Shown piece after piece: positions 54,295-62,133 of a stretch of DNA of 64,000 nucleotides (position 1 is its first letter; the number at the start of each line of letters is the position of its first letter). The DNA is from Candidatus Protoclostridium gallicola (GTDB taxonomy: Bacteria; Bacillota; Clostridia; Christensenellales; Pumilibacteraceae). The notes under the pieces are model-generated. The model ran no database searches and was not told where the DNA came from. It worked only from the letters and a program-made list of their open reading frames with translations. A program made the translations under genes and the position numbers. Where the stretch lies: the NCBI GenBank assembly GCA_904387375.1, contig CAJFLE010000004.1, positions 1 to 64,000 on the forward strand, in the 5' to 3' direction.

Positions 54295-54320
54295 ATTGCG
54301 GACAACTGTATGTCCGCAAT
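54295..54320. repeat. Inverted repeat ATTGCGGACA-N6-TGTCCGCAAT
   Basis: Same arms as the repeat at 30612-30638, again 7 bp from TATAAT on the minus strand. Here it occupies the -35 region of the HTH gene's promoter, which lacks a -35 consensus. Confidence 0.7.
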
Positions 54321-54566
54321 TATAAAAAAGCGGAAAAAATTTTTGCAATATAACGGCGCAGACAGTGCAAAAAACAAGGACGCGGCAAACTTTTACGCTT
54401 GCTCGCGTCCTTTTATTATATTTGCGAAACGGAAAACACTCTTGCGATATTGCGATTTGTTTCGATGAATTTCGATTGTTTATTCGTTTTCGTAAATGCG
54501 TTTTTCGCTTCGCAGTGTTATTATGTGCGGCGGCGCGCTCCTTATGCGCCGCGGACGAAAATTTTT
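54321..54566. other. Hairpin-bearing intergenic stretch, no gene seen
   Basis: Contains two hairpins: AAGGACGCG ... CGCGTCCTTTT (about 54388-54416, T-run on both strands) and GCGGCGC ... GCGCCGC (about 54530-54551). AT-rich sequence with several near-repeats of TTCGAT/TTGCGATA lies between. The first could terminate transcripts from the HAD gene side; a small RNA between the hairpins is possible but unsupported. Confidence 0.4.
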
Positions 54567-55268
54567 TTATAATTTTCCGCAGGCGGCAAGAGCGGCGGGC
54601 ACTTCGGACAGCGCGGTTACGGTGAAGTCGGGCTTCGGATCGTCGGGCGCGGGCAGGCGGCGGGGATTGAACCACACCGTACGCATGCCGGCGTCCGCTC
54701 CCCCGCGTATGTCCGACGACAGGCTGTCGCCTATCATGACGCTGCTCTCCGCACGCGCGCCGGACAGCGCGAAGCAGGCGTCGAAGAAGCCGCGGGCGGG
54801 CTTGTCGAAGCCGACGCGCTGGGACACGAATATGTCACGGAAATATCCGCCTATCCCCGCGCGCTTTATGCGGCCGTCCTGCACCGACGCAGTGCCGTTG
54901 GACGCGAGGTACAGGTCGCAGCGAGGCGACAGCGTTTCCAGCAGCTTGATCGCACCCGGCACGAAAAACACCTGCCGCGCGAGCGAGGCCTTGTACCGTT
55001 CGTTGGCCTCCACGGGGTCGGCGGAGCATTTCATTTCGGCGAAGAGGTTGCGGAAGCGGTCCACGAGCATGCGCGGGCGCGTGGTCTTCCCCTCTTCGAG
55101 CAGTTTCCACTGCTCGGCGTTGAGCGCGCTGTAACGCGCCGCGATCCCGTCCGTCGCGGCTATGCCCATTCCGGACAGCGCTTCCCGCACCGCCGCGTCT
55201 TCGGAGCGGCGGAAGTCGAGCAGAGTGTCGTCCAGATCTATGAATACGCTTTTTATTTTTCCGTACAT
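54567..55268 (-). CDS. HAD-superfamily hydrolase (YjjG-like)
   Basis: 233 residues. HAD motif I VFIDLDDTLLDF, motif II LASNG, Lys in FDKPARGFF, motif III VMIGDSLSSDIRGG, with a helical cap after motif I. YjjG-type enzymes dephosphorylate pyrimidine nucleotides; homology here supports only the subgroup. CAGGGAG precedes the ATG at 55268, and the gene overlaps the radical SAM gene by 16 nt. Confidence 0.9.
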   Translation of the reverse strand: MYGKIKSVFIDLDDTLLDFRRSEDAAVREALSGMGIAATDGIAARYSALNAEQWKLLEEGKTTRPRMLVDRFRNLFAEMKCSADPVEANERYKASLARQVFFVPGAIKLLETLSPRCDLYLASNGTASVQDGRIKRAGIGGYFRDIFVSQRVGFDKPARGFFDACFALSGARAESSVMIGDSLSSDIRGGADAGMRTVWFNPRRLPAPDDPKPDFTVTALSEVPAALAACGKL

Positions 55269-56164
55269 TTTTCTCCCTGAATTACGCCGCGCGCTTCGAA
55301 CGCCGCGGCGATCGCGTTTATGACCCGCTTTTTGTCCGCCGACCACAGCGGCGCGACGAGCAGGCGTTTGGGCGCGTCGCCCGTCAGGCGGTGCACGACG
55401 ACGCGGGGCGGCAGCGCGCGCACGCACTCGCACAGCACGTCGATATACTCTCCGAGGCTCATGGCCGGGATCAGTCCGCGCTCGTACATGTCCGCATATT
55501 CCGTGCCGCGCAGGATGTGCAGCAGCTGCAGCTTTATGCCGGCGGTGCCGCAGTCCGCCGCGTGCCGCACGGTGGCGATCATGTCCTCCGCGCTTTCCCC
55601 GGGCAGTCCGAGTATGACGTGCGTCACGACTTCCAGCCCCGCCCGAGCGAGCGCTCCGACGGCGCGGTCGTATACTTCCGTCTTATAGCCGCGGCCGAAC
55701 GCTGCGGCTGTGCGGTCGTTAGACGTCTGCAGCCCCAGCTCGACGAACACCGGCTTTATGCGGTCGACGCGCGCGAGCAGCTCCACCGCTTCGGGCGGCA
55801 GGCAGTCGGGGCGGGTGCCCACGGACAGCGCGGCTATGCGCTCGTCGGACGCGGCGGGCACGAACAGCGCTTCCAGCTTTTCGGGCGGCGCATAGGTGTT
55901 GGTATAGCTCTGGAAATACGCGATGTATTTTTCAGCGCCCTTGTGCCGCACGCGGGCGATCGCCCGGGTTATCATGCCTTCGACGTCCCCGTCGTACGGT
56001 TCGGCGAAATCGCCGCTGCCGCCGGCGCAGAACTTGCAGCCGCCCGTGCCGAGAGCGCCGTCGCGGTTGGGACAGGTCATGCCGCCGTCCAGCGCGATCT
56101 TGTACGTCTTGCAGCCGAAGCGCCGCGCGAAATACGCGCCCGCGGAATTGTACCGCGCGTTCAC
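55253..56164 (-). CDS. TIGR01212-family radical SAM protein (YhcC-like)
   Basis: 303 residues. The cluster motif is the family's expanded form, CPNRDGALGTGGCKFC, preceded by GCKTYKIALDGG. Later segments FQSYTNTYAPPEKL and ELGLQTSND confirm it. Function of the family is unsettled. Start is GTG at 56164, making a GTGA overlap with the upstream gene stop. Confidence 0.92.
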   Translation of the reverse strand: MNARYNSAGAYFARRFGCKTYKIALDGGMTCPNRDGALGTGGCKFCAGGSGDFAEPYDGDVEGMITRAIARVRHKGAEKYIAYFQSYTNTYAPPEKLEALFVPAASDERIAALSVGTRPDCLPPEAVELLARVDRIKPVFVELGLQTSNDRTAAAFGRGYKTEVYDRAVGALARAGLEVVTHVILGLPGESAEDMIATVRHAADCGTAGIKLQLLHILRGTEYADMYERGLIPAMSLGEYIDVLCECVRALPPRVVVHRLTGDAPKRLLVAPLWSADKKRVINAIAAAFEARGVIQGEKCTEK

Positions 56165-56505
56165 CTGACCGGAGTGTAACCGATCGCGGACTCTTCGTCC
56201 GTCGCGGTGAGCTTGAATATAACCGGGCGCAGACCGTCGTTGCAGCTGCATATCGCCACGCCGGGCGTGCGGATCCAGTCGCCGTAATAGAACACGTCCC
56301 GGCCCGCTCCGTGCGCAAGCGCGAACACGTACTGATATATCGCCTTCCACGCCTCGTCGCACAGGCCGTCCGGCTTGGCGTAATCGGCATAGAACACCTG
56401 CCCCGCCTTCATCATGGGGCAGGCGGTCAGCCCGGGCACGCCGTACTCCGCGGCAAGCTCTTTGTCCAGAGTGGTTTTGAGCACTTCGATTTTTACTTTT
56501 TTCAT
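56161..56505 (-). CDS. TIGR04076-family protein
   Basis: 114 residues. Starts KKVKIEVLKTTLDKELAAEY, contains LTACPMMKAGQVFYADY, DGLCDEAWKAIYQYVFAL, and PGVAICSCNDGLRPVIFKLT: the pattern of short Cys-containing TIGR04076 proteins of unknown function in anaerobes. AAGGAGAG precedes the ATG at 56505. First gene of a three-gene operon with the radical SAM and HAD genes. Confidence 0.8.
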   Translation of the reverse strand: MKKVKIEVLKTTLDKELAAEYGVPGLTACPMMKAGQVFYADYAKPDGLCDEAWKAIYQYVFALAHGAGRDVFYYGDWIRTPGVAICSCNDGLRPVIFKLTATDEESAIGYTPVR

Positions 56506-56576
56506 GATATATGCCTCTCCTTCCCCGCTTTTATGCGGTTTTAACGGCAAAAAGCCGCGCCGGACGCCTCATTCGC

Positions 56577-56606
56577 TTGAAAAACATGCGCAAAATGTAG
56601 TATAAT
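56577..56606 (+). promoter_or_regulatory. HAD gene promoter, near-leaderless
   Basis: TTGAAA (56577-56582), 18-nt spacer, TATAAT (56601-56606). Ten bases separate the -10 box from ATG 56617, giving a leader of about 3-4 nt and no ribosome site. Confidence 0.7.
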
Positions 56607-56616
56607 ACGTCCGGAT

Positions 56617-57333
56617 ATGCTGAAAAACATTCTTTTCGATATGGACGGCACGCTCATCGACTGCGAAGTCGACAGATTCATACCGCCGTACAAAGCGGCG
56701 CTCGCCGCCAAGTTCTCCGCCGAGCCGGAGATGAAAAAGATAATAGAAACCGTACTTACGGGCGTTAAGCCCATGGTAACAAACGACGGCAGCCGCACCA
56801 ACCGCGAAGCGTTCATCGAGTACGCGCAAGGAAGACTGGAAATGACGCCGGAAACGCTGGAAGAAAAGATGACCGAGTTCTACTCGCGCGAGTACGAAGC
56901 GGTGCGCCGCGTCGTCACCGTCAAGCCGGACATGATCGAAGCGGTCGGGGTGCTGAAAAGCAAGGGCTATCGCCTCGCCGTCACTACCAATCCCCTCTTT
57001 CCGCTGCACGCGCTCGTGCGCCGTCTGGAATGGGGCGGATACGACCCCGCGTCGTTCGAGTTCGTGACGTCGTACGAGACCAGCCGCTACGCCAAGCCCT
57101 CGCACGAATATTACGTCGAAACGCTGGAGCGGCTGAAAATGTCGCCCGAAGAAACGATGATCGTAGGCAACGACAGGCGCGAGGACGTGCAGGCGGGCGC
57201 GCTCGCAGGGCTGACTACATACTATCTGACCGACGCTCCGATCGACGACGGCACGGCGGACGCGGCGGCGGACATGGAAGGCAAAAGCGCGGATTTCCTC
57301 GCTTTCGCAAGAAGCCTGCCCCGCGCGGAATAA
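56617..57333 (+). CDS. HAD-superfamily hydrolase
   Basis: 238 residues. Motif I ILFDMDGTLID, motif II VTTNP, Lys in YAKPSHEYY, motif III MIVGNDRREDVQAGALAG. A helical cap lies at about 20-90. The substrate is unknown. It is followed by the DUF4430 gene 21 nt downstream on the same strand, so the three plus-strand genes may form one transcript. Confidence 0.9.
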   Translation: MLKNILFDMDGTLIDCEVDRFIPPYKAALAAKFSAEPEMKKIIETVLTGVKPMVTNDGSRTNREAFIEYAQGRLEMTPETLEEKMTEFYSREYEAVRRVVTVKPDMIEAVGVLKSKGYRLAVTTNPLFPLHALVRRLEWGGYDPASFEFVTSYETSRYAKPSHEYYVETLERLKMSPEETMIVGNDRREDVQAGALAGLTTYYLTDAPIDDGTADAAADMEGKSADFLAFARSLPRAE

Positions 57334-57354
57334 CCGTTCCGGGAACATAAGCTT

Positions 57355-57777
57355 ATGAAAAAAACCGTATTTCTCAAACTCATTGTCGCCGCGACGGCGC
57401 TTTCGCTGTGCCTGACCGCTCTCCTTTTTACGGCGTGCGGATCGAACGTATTGCAGCCGGACGAGAACACCGTCGTCATCGAAGTGCCCGAGGACTATGA
57501 CGCCGAGGGCAAAACGCTGTACGATTACATGACCGAGCTTGCCGGCAGCGGCGTGCTTACGTTCACGATCGAGGACGGCATGGTGACCGAAATAAACGGC
57601 AGGGCGAACACGACGAATTCTTACTGGATGGTATACACGTCGGACGAAGCGCACGCAAACGCCGAGTGGGGCGTCATGGAATACGAGGGTAAGGAGTACG
57701 GCTCGGCCACGCTGGGCGCCGAAAGTCTGCCCCTCGCCGCCGGAGGCACCTATATCTGGGCGTATCAGACATTCTGA
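57355..57777 (+). CDS. DUF4430 lipoprotein, putative cobalamin-binding
   Basis: 140 residues. Lipoprotein signal ending LLFTAC (Cys near 28), then a DUF4430 domain: GKTLYDYMTEL, VTEINGRANTTNSYWMVYTS and the end LAAGGTYIWAYQTF. DUF4430 resembles the beta domain of transcobalamin/intrinsic factor, and such proteins often stand beside ECF transporters. Next to an ECF S component and a B12-dependent MetH, cobalamin capture is the likely role. Confidence 0.82.
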   Translation: MKKTVFLKLIVAATALSLCLTALLFTACGSNVLQPDENTVVIEVPEDYDAEGKTLYDYMTELAGSGVLTFTIEDGMVTEINGRANTTNSYWMVYTSDEAHANAEWGVMEYEGKEYGSATLGAESLPLAAGGTYIWAYQTF

Positions 57778-57778
57778 G

Positions 57779-58297
57779 ATGAAAGCGGCGAAAGAGATCG
57801 TGCTCGTCGCCGTGTTCACGGCCTGGCTCATAGGCGGGCAGCTCGCGCTGTCGGCGATCGCCGGCGTCGAGGTCGTGACCGTGCTGATGCTGACGTTCGC
57901 CTACGCGTTCGGATGCAGGCGCGCGGCCGCGGCGGCGGTATGCTTTTCCCTGCTCCGCTGCCTTATATTCGGTTTCTTCCCCACGGTCGTACTGCTGTAT
58001 CTCATATATTATCCGCTGTTCGGTCTGACGGTCGGGGCACTTGGGCATCTGCTCCGCAGGCGCGTCACGCCGCTTACTGTGGCGGCACTCGTCGCGGCGG
58101 CGGCGGTTATGACCGCGGTATTCACGCTGCTCGACGACGTTATAACGCCGCTCGTCTACGGTTTTTCTCCCGAAACGTGGGCGGCGTATGCGGTCGCGTC
58201 CGTCCCCACGATGATCGCGCAGATCGTATGCGCGGCGGCGACCACTGCGGCGCTGTTCGCCCCGCTGATGAAAGTTTTTTCAAGATTCAGGATTTAA
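57779..58297 (+). CDS. ECF transporter S component (probable cobalamin)
   Basis: 172 residues with about six TM helices and the S-component pattern (KEIVLVAVFTAWLIGGQLAL, LLYLIYYPLFGLTVGALGHLL). The S component binds the vitamin and docks to the shared EcfT/EcfA1/EcfA2 module, which is not in this window. It begins 1 nt after the DUF4430 stop. It overlaps the convergent metH 3' end by 11 nt. Substrate inferred from neighbours only. Confidence 0.82.
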   Translation: MKAAKEIVLVAVFTAWLIGGQLALSAIAGVEVVTVLMLTFAYAFGCRRAAAAAVCFSLLRCLIFGFFPTVVLLYLIYYPLFGLTVGALGHLLRRRVTPLTVAALVAAAAVMTAVFTLLDDVITPLVYGFSPETWAAYAVASVPTMIAQIVCAAATTAALFAPLMKVFSRFRI

Positions 58298-60635
58298 GGC
58301 GCAGATTGTCCAGCGCTTTGACGAACCCGAGGGCGTCCGACGTATAGAAGTCGGCGCCTATTTCTTTTGCTATGTCCGCAGTCAGCACCGCGCCGCCCAC
58401 GAACACCGGCGTCGTGCAGCCGGCGGCGCGCAGCGCCTTTACGGTGCGTTCCATGGAAGGCACCGTCGTCGTCATGAGCGCGGACAGCCCCACCGCCATG
58501 GGTGCGAACTTTTTCACCGCCTCCACGACCGTTTCTTCGGGCGTGTCCTTGCCCAGGTCTATAACGCGGTAGCCGTACGATTCGGCGACGACTTTGACTA
58601 TATTTTTGCCGATATCGTGCACGTCGCCGCGGACGGTGGCGAGCACTACCGTGCCCTTGTCCGACCCGCCTCTGGGCAGCTTCTCGCTCAACGCCGCGAA
58701 CGCCTCTTTGGCCGCTTCCGCCGAGGAAATGAGCTGCGGCAGGAACAGTTTGCCGCTCTCGTAGTCGGCGCCGACGTCGGTCAGGGCGCGCACGAGCACG
58801 TTCTCCACGACGTCGAGCGGTTCGCGGGTTTCCAGTTCCTTTAACGTCAGGGCGCGGGCGTCGTTTTTCAGACCGCGGCGCACGCAGCCGTAAAGCGTGC
58901 CGTCCCCGCCTTCAGCGGCGGCGGGCCGTGCGGGCGCGGCATACGTCACCGTCCCGACCGCGTCACGGTATTTCTCTATATATTTCGCCGAGCCTTCGTC
59001 CAGGCCGGCGAGCACGTTGTACGCGTCCACGGCGGCGACCATCTCCCCGTCGAGCGGGTTCATGATGGGCATGTTCAGCCCGCACGTCATCGCCATGGTG
59101 AGGAAAGTTTTGTTGAGCAGGCCGCGGGCGGGCAGTCCGAAGGACACGTTGGACACGCCGAGCGCGGTCTTCACGCCCAGCGCGCGCACCTGACGGAGCG
59201 CCTCGACGGTTTCCTTCACGAGCGCCTGTTCCGCCGAGGCGGTGAGCACGAGCGTGTCTATCATGACGCGGTGGCGCGGAATGCCGTAAGCCTCCGCGCG
59301 CGCTATTATTCTTTCGGCAATGCGGCGGCGTTCTTCCGCAGTTTTCGGCACGCCTCCGCCGTCCATCGTCAGACCGAGCACGACGGCGCCGTACTTTTTC
59401 GCTATGGGAAAAACGCGGTCCATGACCTCGTCCTCGCCGTTCACGCTGTTTATGAGCGGCACGCCGTTGCAGCAGCGCACCCCGCGCTCTATGGCCTCCG
59501 CCGACGACGAGTCTATCTGCAGCGGCAGGTCGACGTATTCCTGCACTTTGAGCACGGCTCTCTTCATCGAAGCGGCCTCGTCCGTCATGGGCACGCCCAC
59601 GTTGAGGTCGAGCAGGTCGGCGCCCGCCTCCGCCTGACGCACCGCCTCGCGCGCGAGGTAGTCGTAGTCGCCCGCCGCAAGCGCCTCTTTGAGCTTTTTC
59701 TTGCCGGTGGGATTGAGCCTCTCGCCGCAGATCTTCACGCCGTCGATGACGACGAGGCGGGAGCCGGAGCATACCGCGGTTTCGCGCACGACCTCGCGCG
59801 GCGCCGTTTCCCTGCCGCCGAACTCCGCGGCAAGACGGTTTATGAATTCGGGCGTAGTGCCGCAGCACCCGCCTATTATGCCCGCGCCCATCTCCACGAA
59901 CCTGCGCATGCCGCCGACAAACGATTCGACGTCCAGGTCGTAGCACGTCCTGCCGCGGCGCAGCACGGGCAGTCCGCGGTTGGGCTGCACTATGACGGGC
60001 ACGCCGGAGTAAGTCAGCAGTTCGCGCACCACGCCTTCCAGCTCGCGCGGGCCGAGCGAGCAGTTCACGCCCAGCGCGTCCACGCCCAGTCCTTCCAGCG
60101 TCATGGCCGCAATGCGCGGCGTGCTTCCGGTCAGCGTGCGGCCGGACGCGTCGAACGTCATCGTCGCGAACACGGGTTTGTCCGTATGCTCTTTCAGAGC
60201 GAGCACGCACGCTTTGAGCTCGTATAAGTCGGAGAACGTTTCGGCGATGTATCCGTCCACGAGGCCGCCGGTCAGCTCTGCGATCTCGGCGTACGCGCCG
60301 TACGCCTCGTCGAAGGACAGCGTGCCCGAGGGCTGCATCATCGCGCCCGTCGGTCCCACGTCGAAAAACACCGGTTTTCCCGCGGCGCGGGCGTTCTCTA
60401 TCGCGGCGAGCGCGACCGTCTTTACGTCGTACGCGCCGTCGTATTTTATGCGGTTGATGCCGAACGAGTTGGCGGTTATTATGTCCGCCGCCGCGTACGA
60501 GCGGTGAATGTCCTTTATCTCTTCCGCGTGCGTGACGTTGAGATCGGCGGGCACGCCCAGACCGAGACCGCGGCGTTCCAGCTCGCTGCCGAAACCGCCG
60601 TCCATCACGATCACTTTCTTTTCCTGTCGTAACAT
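58287..60635 (-). CDS. metH: Cobalamin-dependent methionine synthase, lacking activation domain
   Basis: 782 residues, versus about 1200 in E. coli. Modules: homocysteine-binding barrel with zinc Cys (GVNCSLGP, GGCCGTTPEF), pterin/methyltetrahydrofolate barrel (CGERLNPTGKKKL, GADLLDLNVGVP, PLQIDSSSAEAIE), B12 cap helices (LVRALTDVGADYESGKLFLP) and the B12 domain with the axial ligand His673 in DVHDIGKN. The AdoMet-binding reactivation domain is missing and is encoded by the preceding gene. ATG at 60635 with AGGAGGG upstream. Overlaps that gene by 25 nt. Confidence 0.95.
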   Translation of the reverse strand: MLRQEKKVIVMDGGFGSELERRGLGLGVPADLNVTHAEEIKDIHRSYAAADIITANSFGINRIKYDGAYDVKTVALAAIENARAAGKPVFFDVGPTGAMMQPSGTLSFDEAYGAYAEIAELTGGLVDGYIAETFSDLYELKACVLALKEHTDKPVFATMTFDASGRTLTGSTPRIAAMTLEGLGVDALGVNCSLGPRELEGVVRELLTYSGVPVIVQPNRGLPVLRRGRTCYDLDVESFVGGMRRFVEMGAGIIGGCCGTTPEFINRLAAEFGGRETAPREVVRETAVCSGSRLVVIDGVKICGERLNPTGKKKLKEALAAGDYDYLAREAVRQAEAGADLLDLNVGVPMTDEAASMKRAVLKVQEYVDLPLQIDSSSAEAIERGVRCCNGVPLINSVNGEDEVMDRVFPIAKKYGAVVLGLTMDGGGVPKTAEERRRIAERIIARAEAYGIPRHRVMIDTLVLTASAEQALVKETVEALRQVRALGVKTALGVSNVSFGLPARGLLNKTFLTMAMTCGLNMPIMNPLDGEMVAAVDAYNVLAGLDEGSAKYIEKYRDAVGTVTYAAPARPAAAEGGDGTLYGCVRRGLKNDARALTLKELETREPLDVVENVLVRALTDVGADYESGKLFLPQLISSAEAAKEAFAALSEKLPRGGSDKGTVVLATVRGDVHDIGKNIVKVVAESYGYRVIDLGKDTPEETVVEAVKKFAPMAVGLSALMTTTVPSMERTVKALRAAGCTTPVFVGGAVLTADIAKEIGADFYTSDALGFVKALDNLRLKS

Positions 60636-61222
60636 CTGACGCCCTCCTTTCTGTATGAGCACCTTTCCAGCAGCACGCACCTTCCGCACGTGCGGCGCAC
60701 TCCGCCGCGGATGACGCGCAGTCCCGCCATGGACTTCTGCGGCACCATCAGCCCGGACGGCAGCATGAACACGCCTATCCTGTCCGCGCCCACCGCCTTT
60801 AATATATGTATGACGTCACGCACGTCGGTGCCGCCGTAGCCCGGACAGAACCGGTCGGACAGCCCCTCGGCTATGCCGCTCTCGTAATCGTCGGCGTACG
60901 TTTCCAGCAGCGCGCTCGCCGCCGCGTCGGCGACGACAGACCTGGCCATATCCGAGGCGGACAGATATCTGATCAGTCTGTCGACCTCGGCGCCCAGCGT
61001 ACTCACGGTCAGCACGACGCCGCGCGTCGCTTCGAGCAGTTTCGGATATTCGCCGGACAGCAGAAACCCGGGCGGCTCGGTGAAAATGCGGTACAGGCAG
61101 CGGAAACGCGCCGCTTCCGTAACGTCGGCGATGCACTCGTCTATGAGCGAGTCCGTCGCCGAGTCTGCCTCCTTCATGCCGAGGTATGCCGATACCGATG
61201 CTTTAAGCGCCGAATAGTCCAC
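60611..61222 (-). CDS. Stand-alone MetH reactivation (AdoMet-binding) domain
   Basis: 203 residues. The AdoMet-binding signature RFCPGYGG is near 124, followed by MVPQKSMAGLRVI (the ...P..SVSG-like segment). A C-terminal four-Cys patch (CGRCVLLERCSYRKEGVRC) is additional. It reductively methylates inactive cob(II)alamin MetH. Start is GTG at 61222 inside metF (20-nt overlap), with AAGG 7 nt upstream. Separate activation domains are common in Firmicutes. The Cys tail could hold an Fe-S cluster, which would suit electron delivery. Confidence 0.88.
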   Translation of the reverse strand: MDYSALKASVSAYLGMKEADSATDSLIDECIADVTEAARFRCLYRIFTEPPGFLLSGEYPKLLEATRGVVLTVSTLGAEVDRLIRYLSASDMARSVVADAAASALLETYADDYESGIAEGLSDRFCPGYGGTDVRDVIHILKAVGADRIGVFMLPSGLMVPQKSMAGLRVIRGGVRRTCGRCVLLERCSYRKEGVRCYDRKRK

Positions 61223-62081
61223 CGAACACCTTCTTCAGCCGCGAGTATATTTCAATGGCGGTGCGCGCGTTGTTCATCGTGTAGATATGCACGCCGGGCG
61301 CGCCCTTTGCCACGAGGTCTATTATCTGATAGACCGCGCAGTTCAGCCCGATCTCCTCCATTACCGACGGAGTGGACGAGTATATTTCTATCATGTTGCG
61401 AAAATCGAGGGGTATGGTCGAACCGCACATGGATTTTATGCGCGCGATGTTTTTGGGATTGACCAGCGGCATGATGCCGGGAATGATGGGCACCGTCACG
61501 CCCGCGCGCCGCGCCTCGCTGACGAGGCGGTAATAGTACGAGTTGTCGTAGAACAGCTGCGTGATGAAGAAGGACGCGCCGCTGTCCTGCTTTTTCTTCA
61601 TGCTCACGAGGTCGGCGTACAGCGTTTCGCACTCGGTGTGCCCCTCGGGATAGCACGCCGCGCCCAGCGTGAAATCATGTCCGCGGCGCAGATAATCCAT
61701 AAGATCGGTCGCGTGCGCGAAATACTTGCAGTACTCCGCGTCGTAATCCGCGGGACGGTCGCCGCGCAGCGCGAGCACGTTTTCCACGCCCAGCGCTTCC
61801 AGCTCGCCGGCGACGCGGTCGATATCCTCGGGCGACGACGGCCCGCCCGTGATGTGTGCGAGCGGTTCCACCCCGGCGCGCTTTATATATCCCGCTATTT
61901 CCGCGGCGTTGCGCGCGTTGGATCCGCCCGCGCCGTACGTCACGCTTATGAAGTCGGGCGACAGCGTTTTCAGTTCGTCTATAGTCGCGAAAATCTTCGA
62001 CCTGTCCGCTTCGTTCTTTTTGGGCGGAAACACCTCGAACGACAGCGTTCTCTTCTTTTTCAGTATCTCGTCTATTCTCAT
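61203..62081 (-). CDS. metF: 5,10-methylenetetrahydrofolate reductase
   Basis: 292 residues, FAD-dependent TIM barrel. FEVFPPKKN with the catalytic Glu, ISVTYGAGGS, LAHITGG, VLALRGDRP, and the GHTECETLYADL and FFITQLFYDN motifs. It makes the 5-methyl-THF used by MetH. First gene of metF-activator-metH. AAGGAAG precedes the ATG. Confidence 0.97.
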   Translation of the reverse strand: MRIDEILKKKRTLSFEVFPPKKNEADRSKIFATIDELKTLSPDFISVTYGAGGSNARNAAEIAGYIKRAGVEPLAHITGGPSSPEDIDRVAGELEALGVENVLALRGDRPADYDAEYCKYFAHATDLMDYLRRGHDFTLGAACYPEGHTECETLYADLVSMKKKQDSGASFFITQLFYDNSYYYRLVSEARRAGVTVPIIPGIMPLVNPKNIARIKSMCGSTIPLDFRNMIEIYSSTPSVMEEIGLNCAVYQIIDLVAKGAPGVHIYTMNNARTAIEIYSRLKKVFGGLFGA

Positions 62082-62104
62082 ACGTTTCTCTTCCTTATGC
62101 GTGC

Positions 62105-62133
62105 ATTATATCACAAATCTCCCGCCCGGTCAA
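62105..62133 (-). promoter_or_regulatory. metF operon promoter
   Basis: TTGACC (62128-62133), 17-nt spacer, TATAAT (62105-62110). It overlaps the 3' end of the ATPase gene. The leader is about 20 nt, too short for a SAM or cobalamin riboswitch. Confidence 0.8.
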
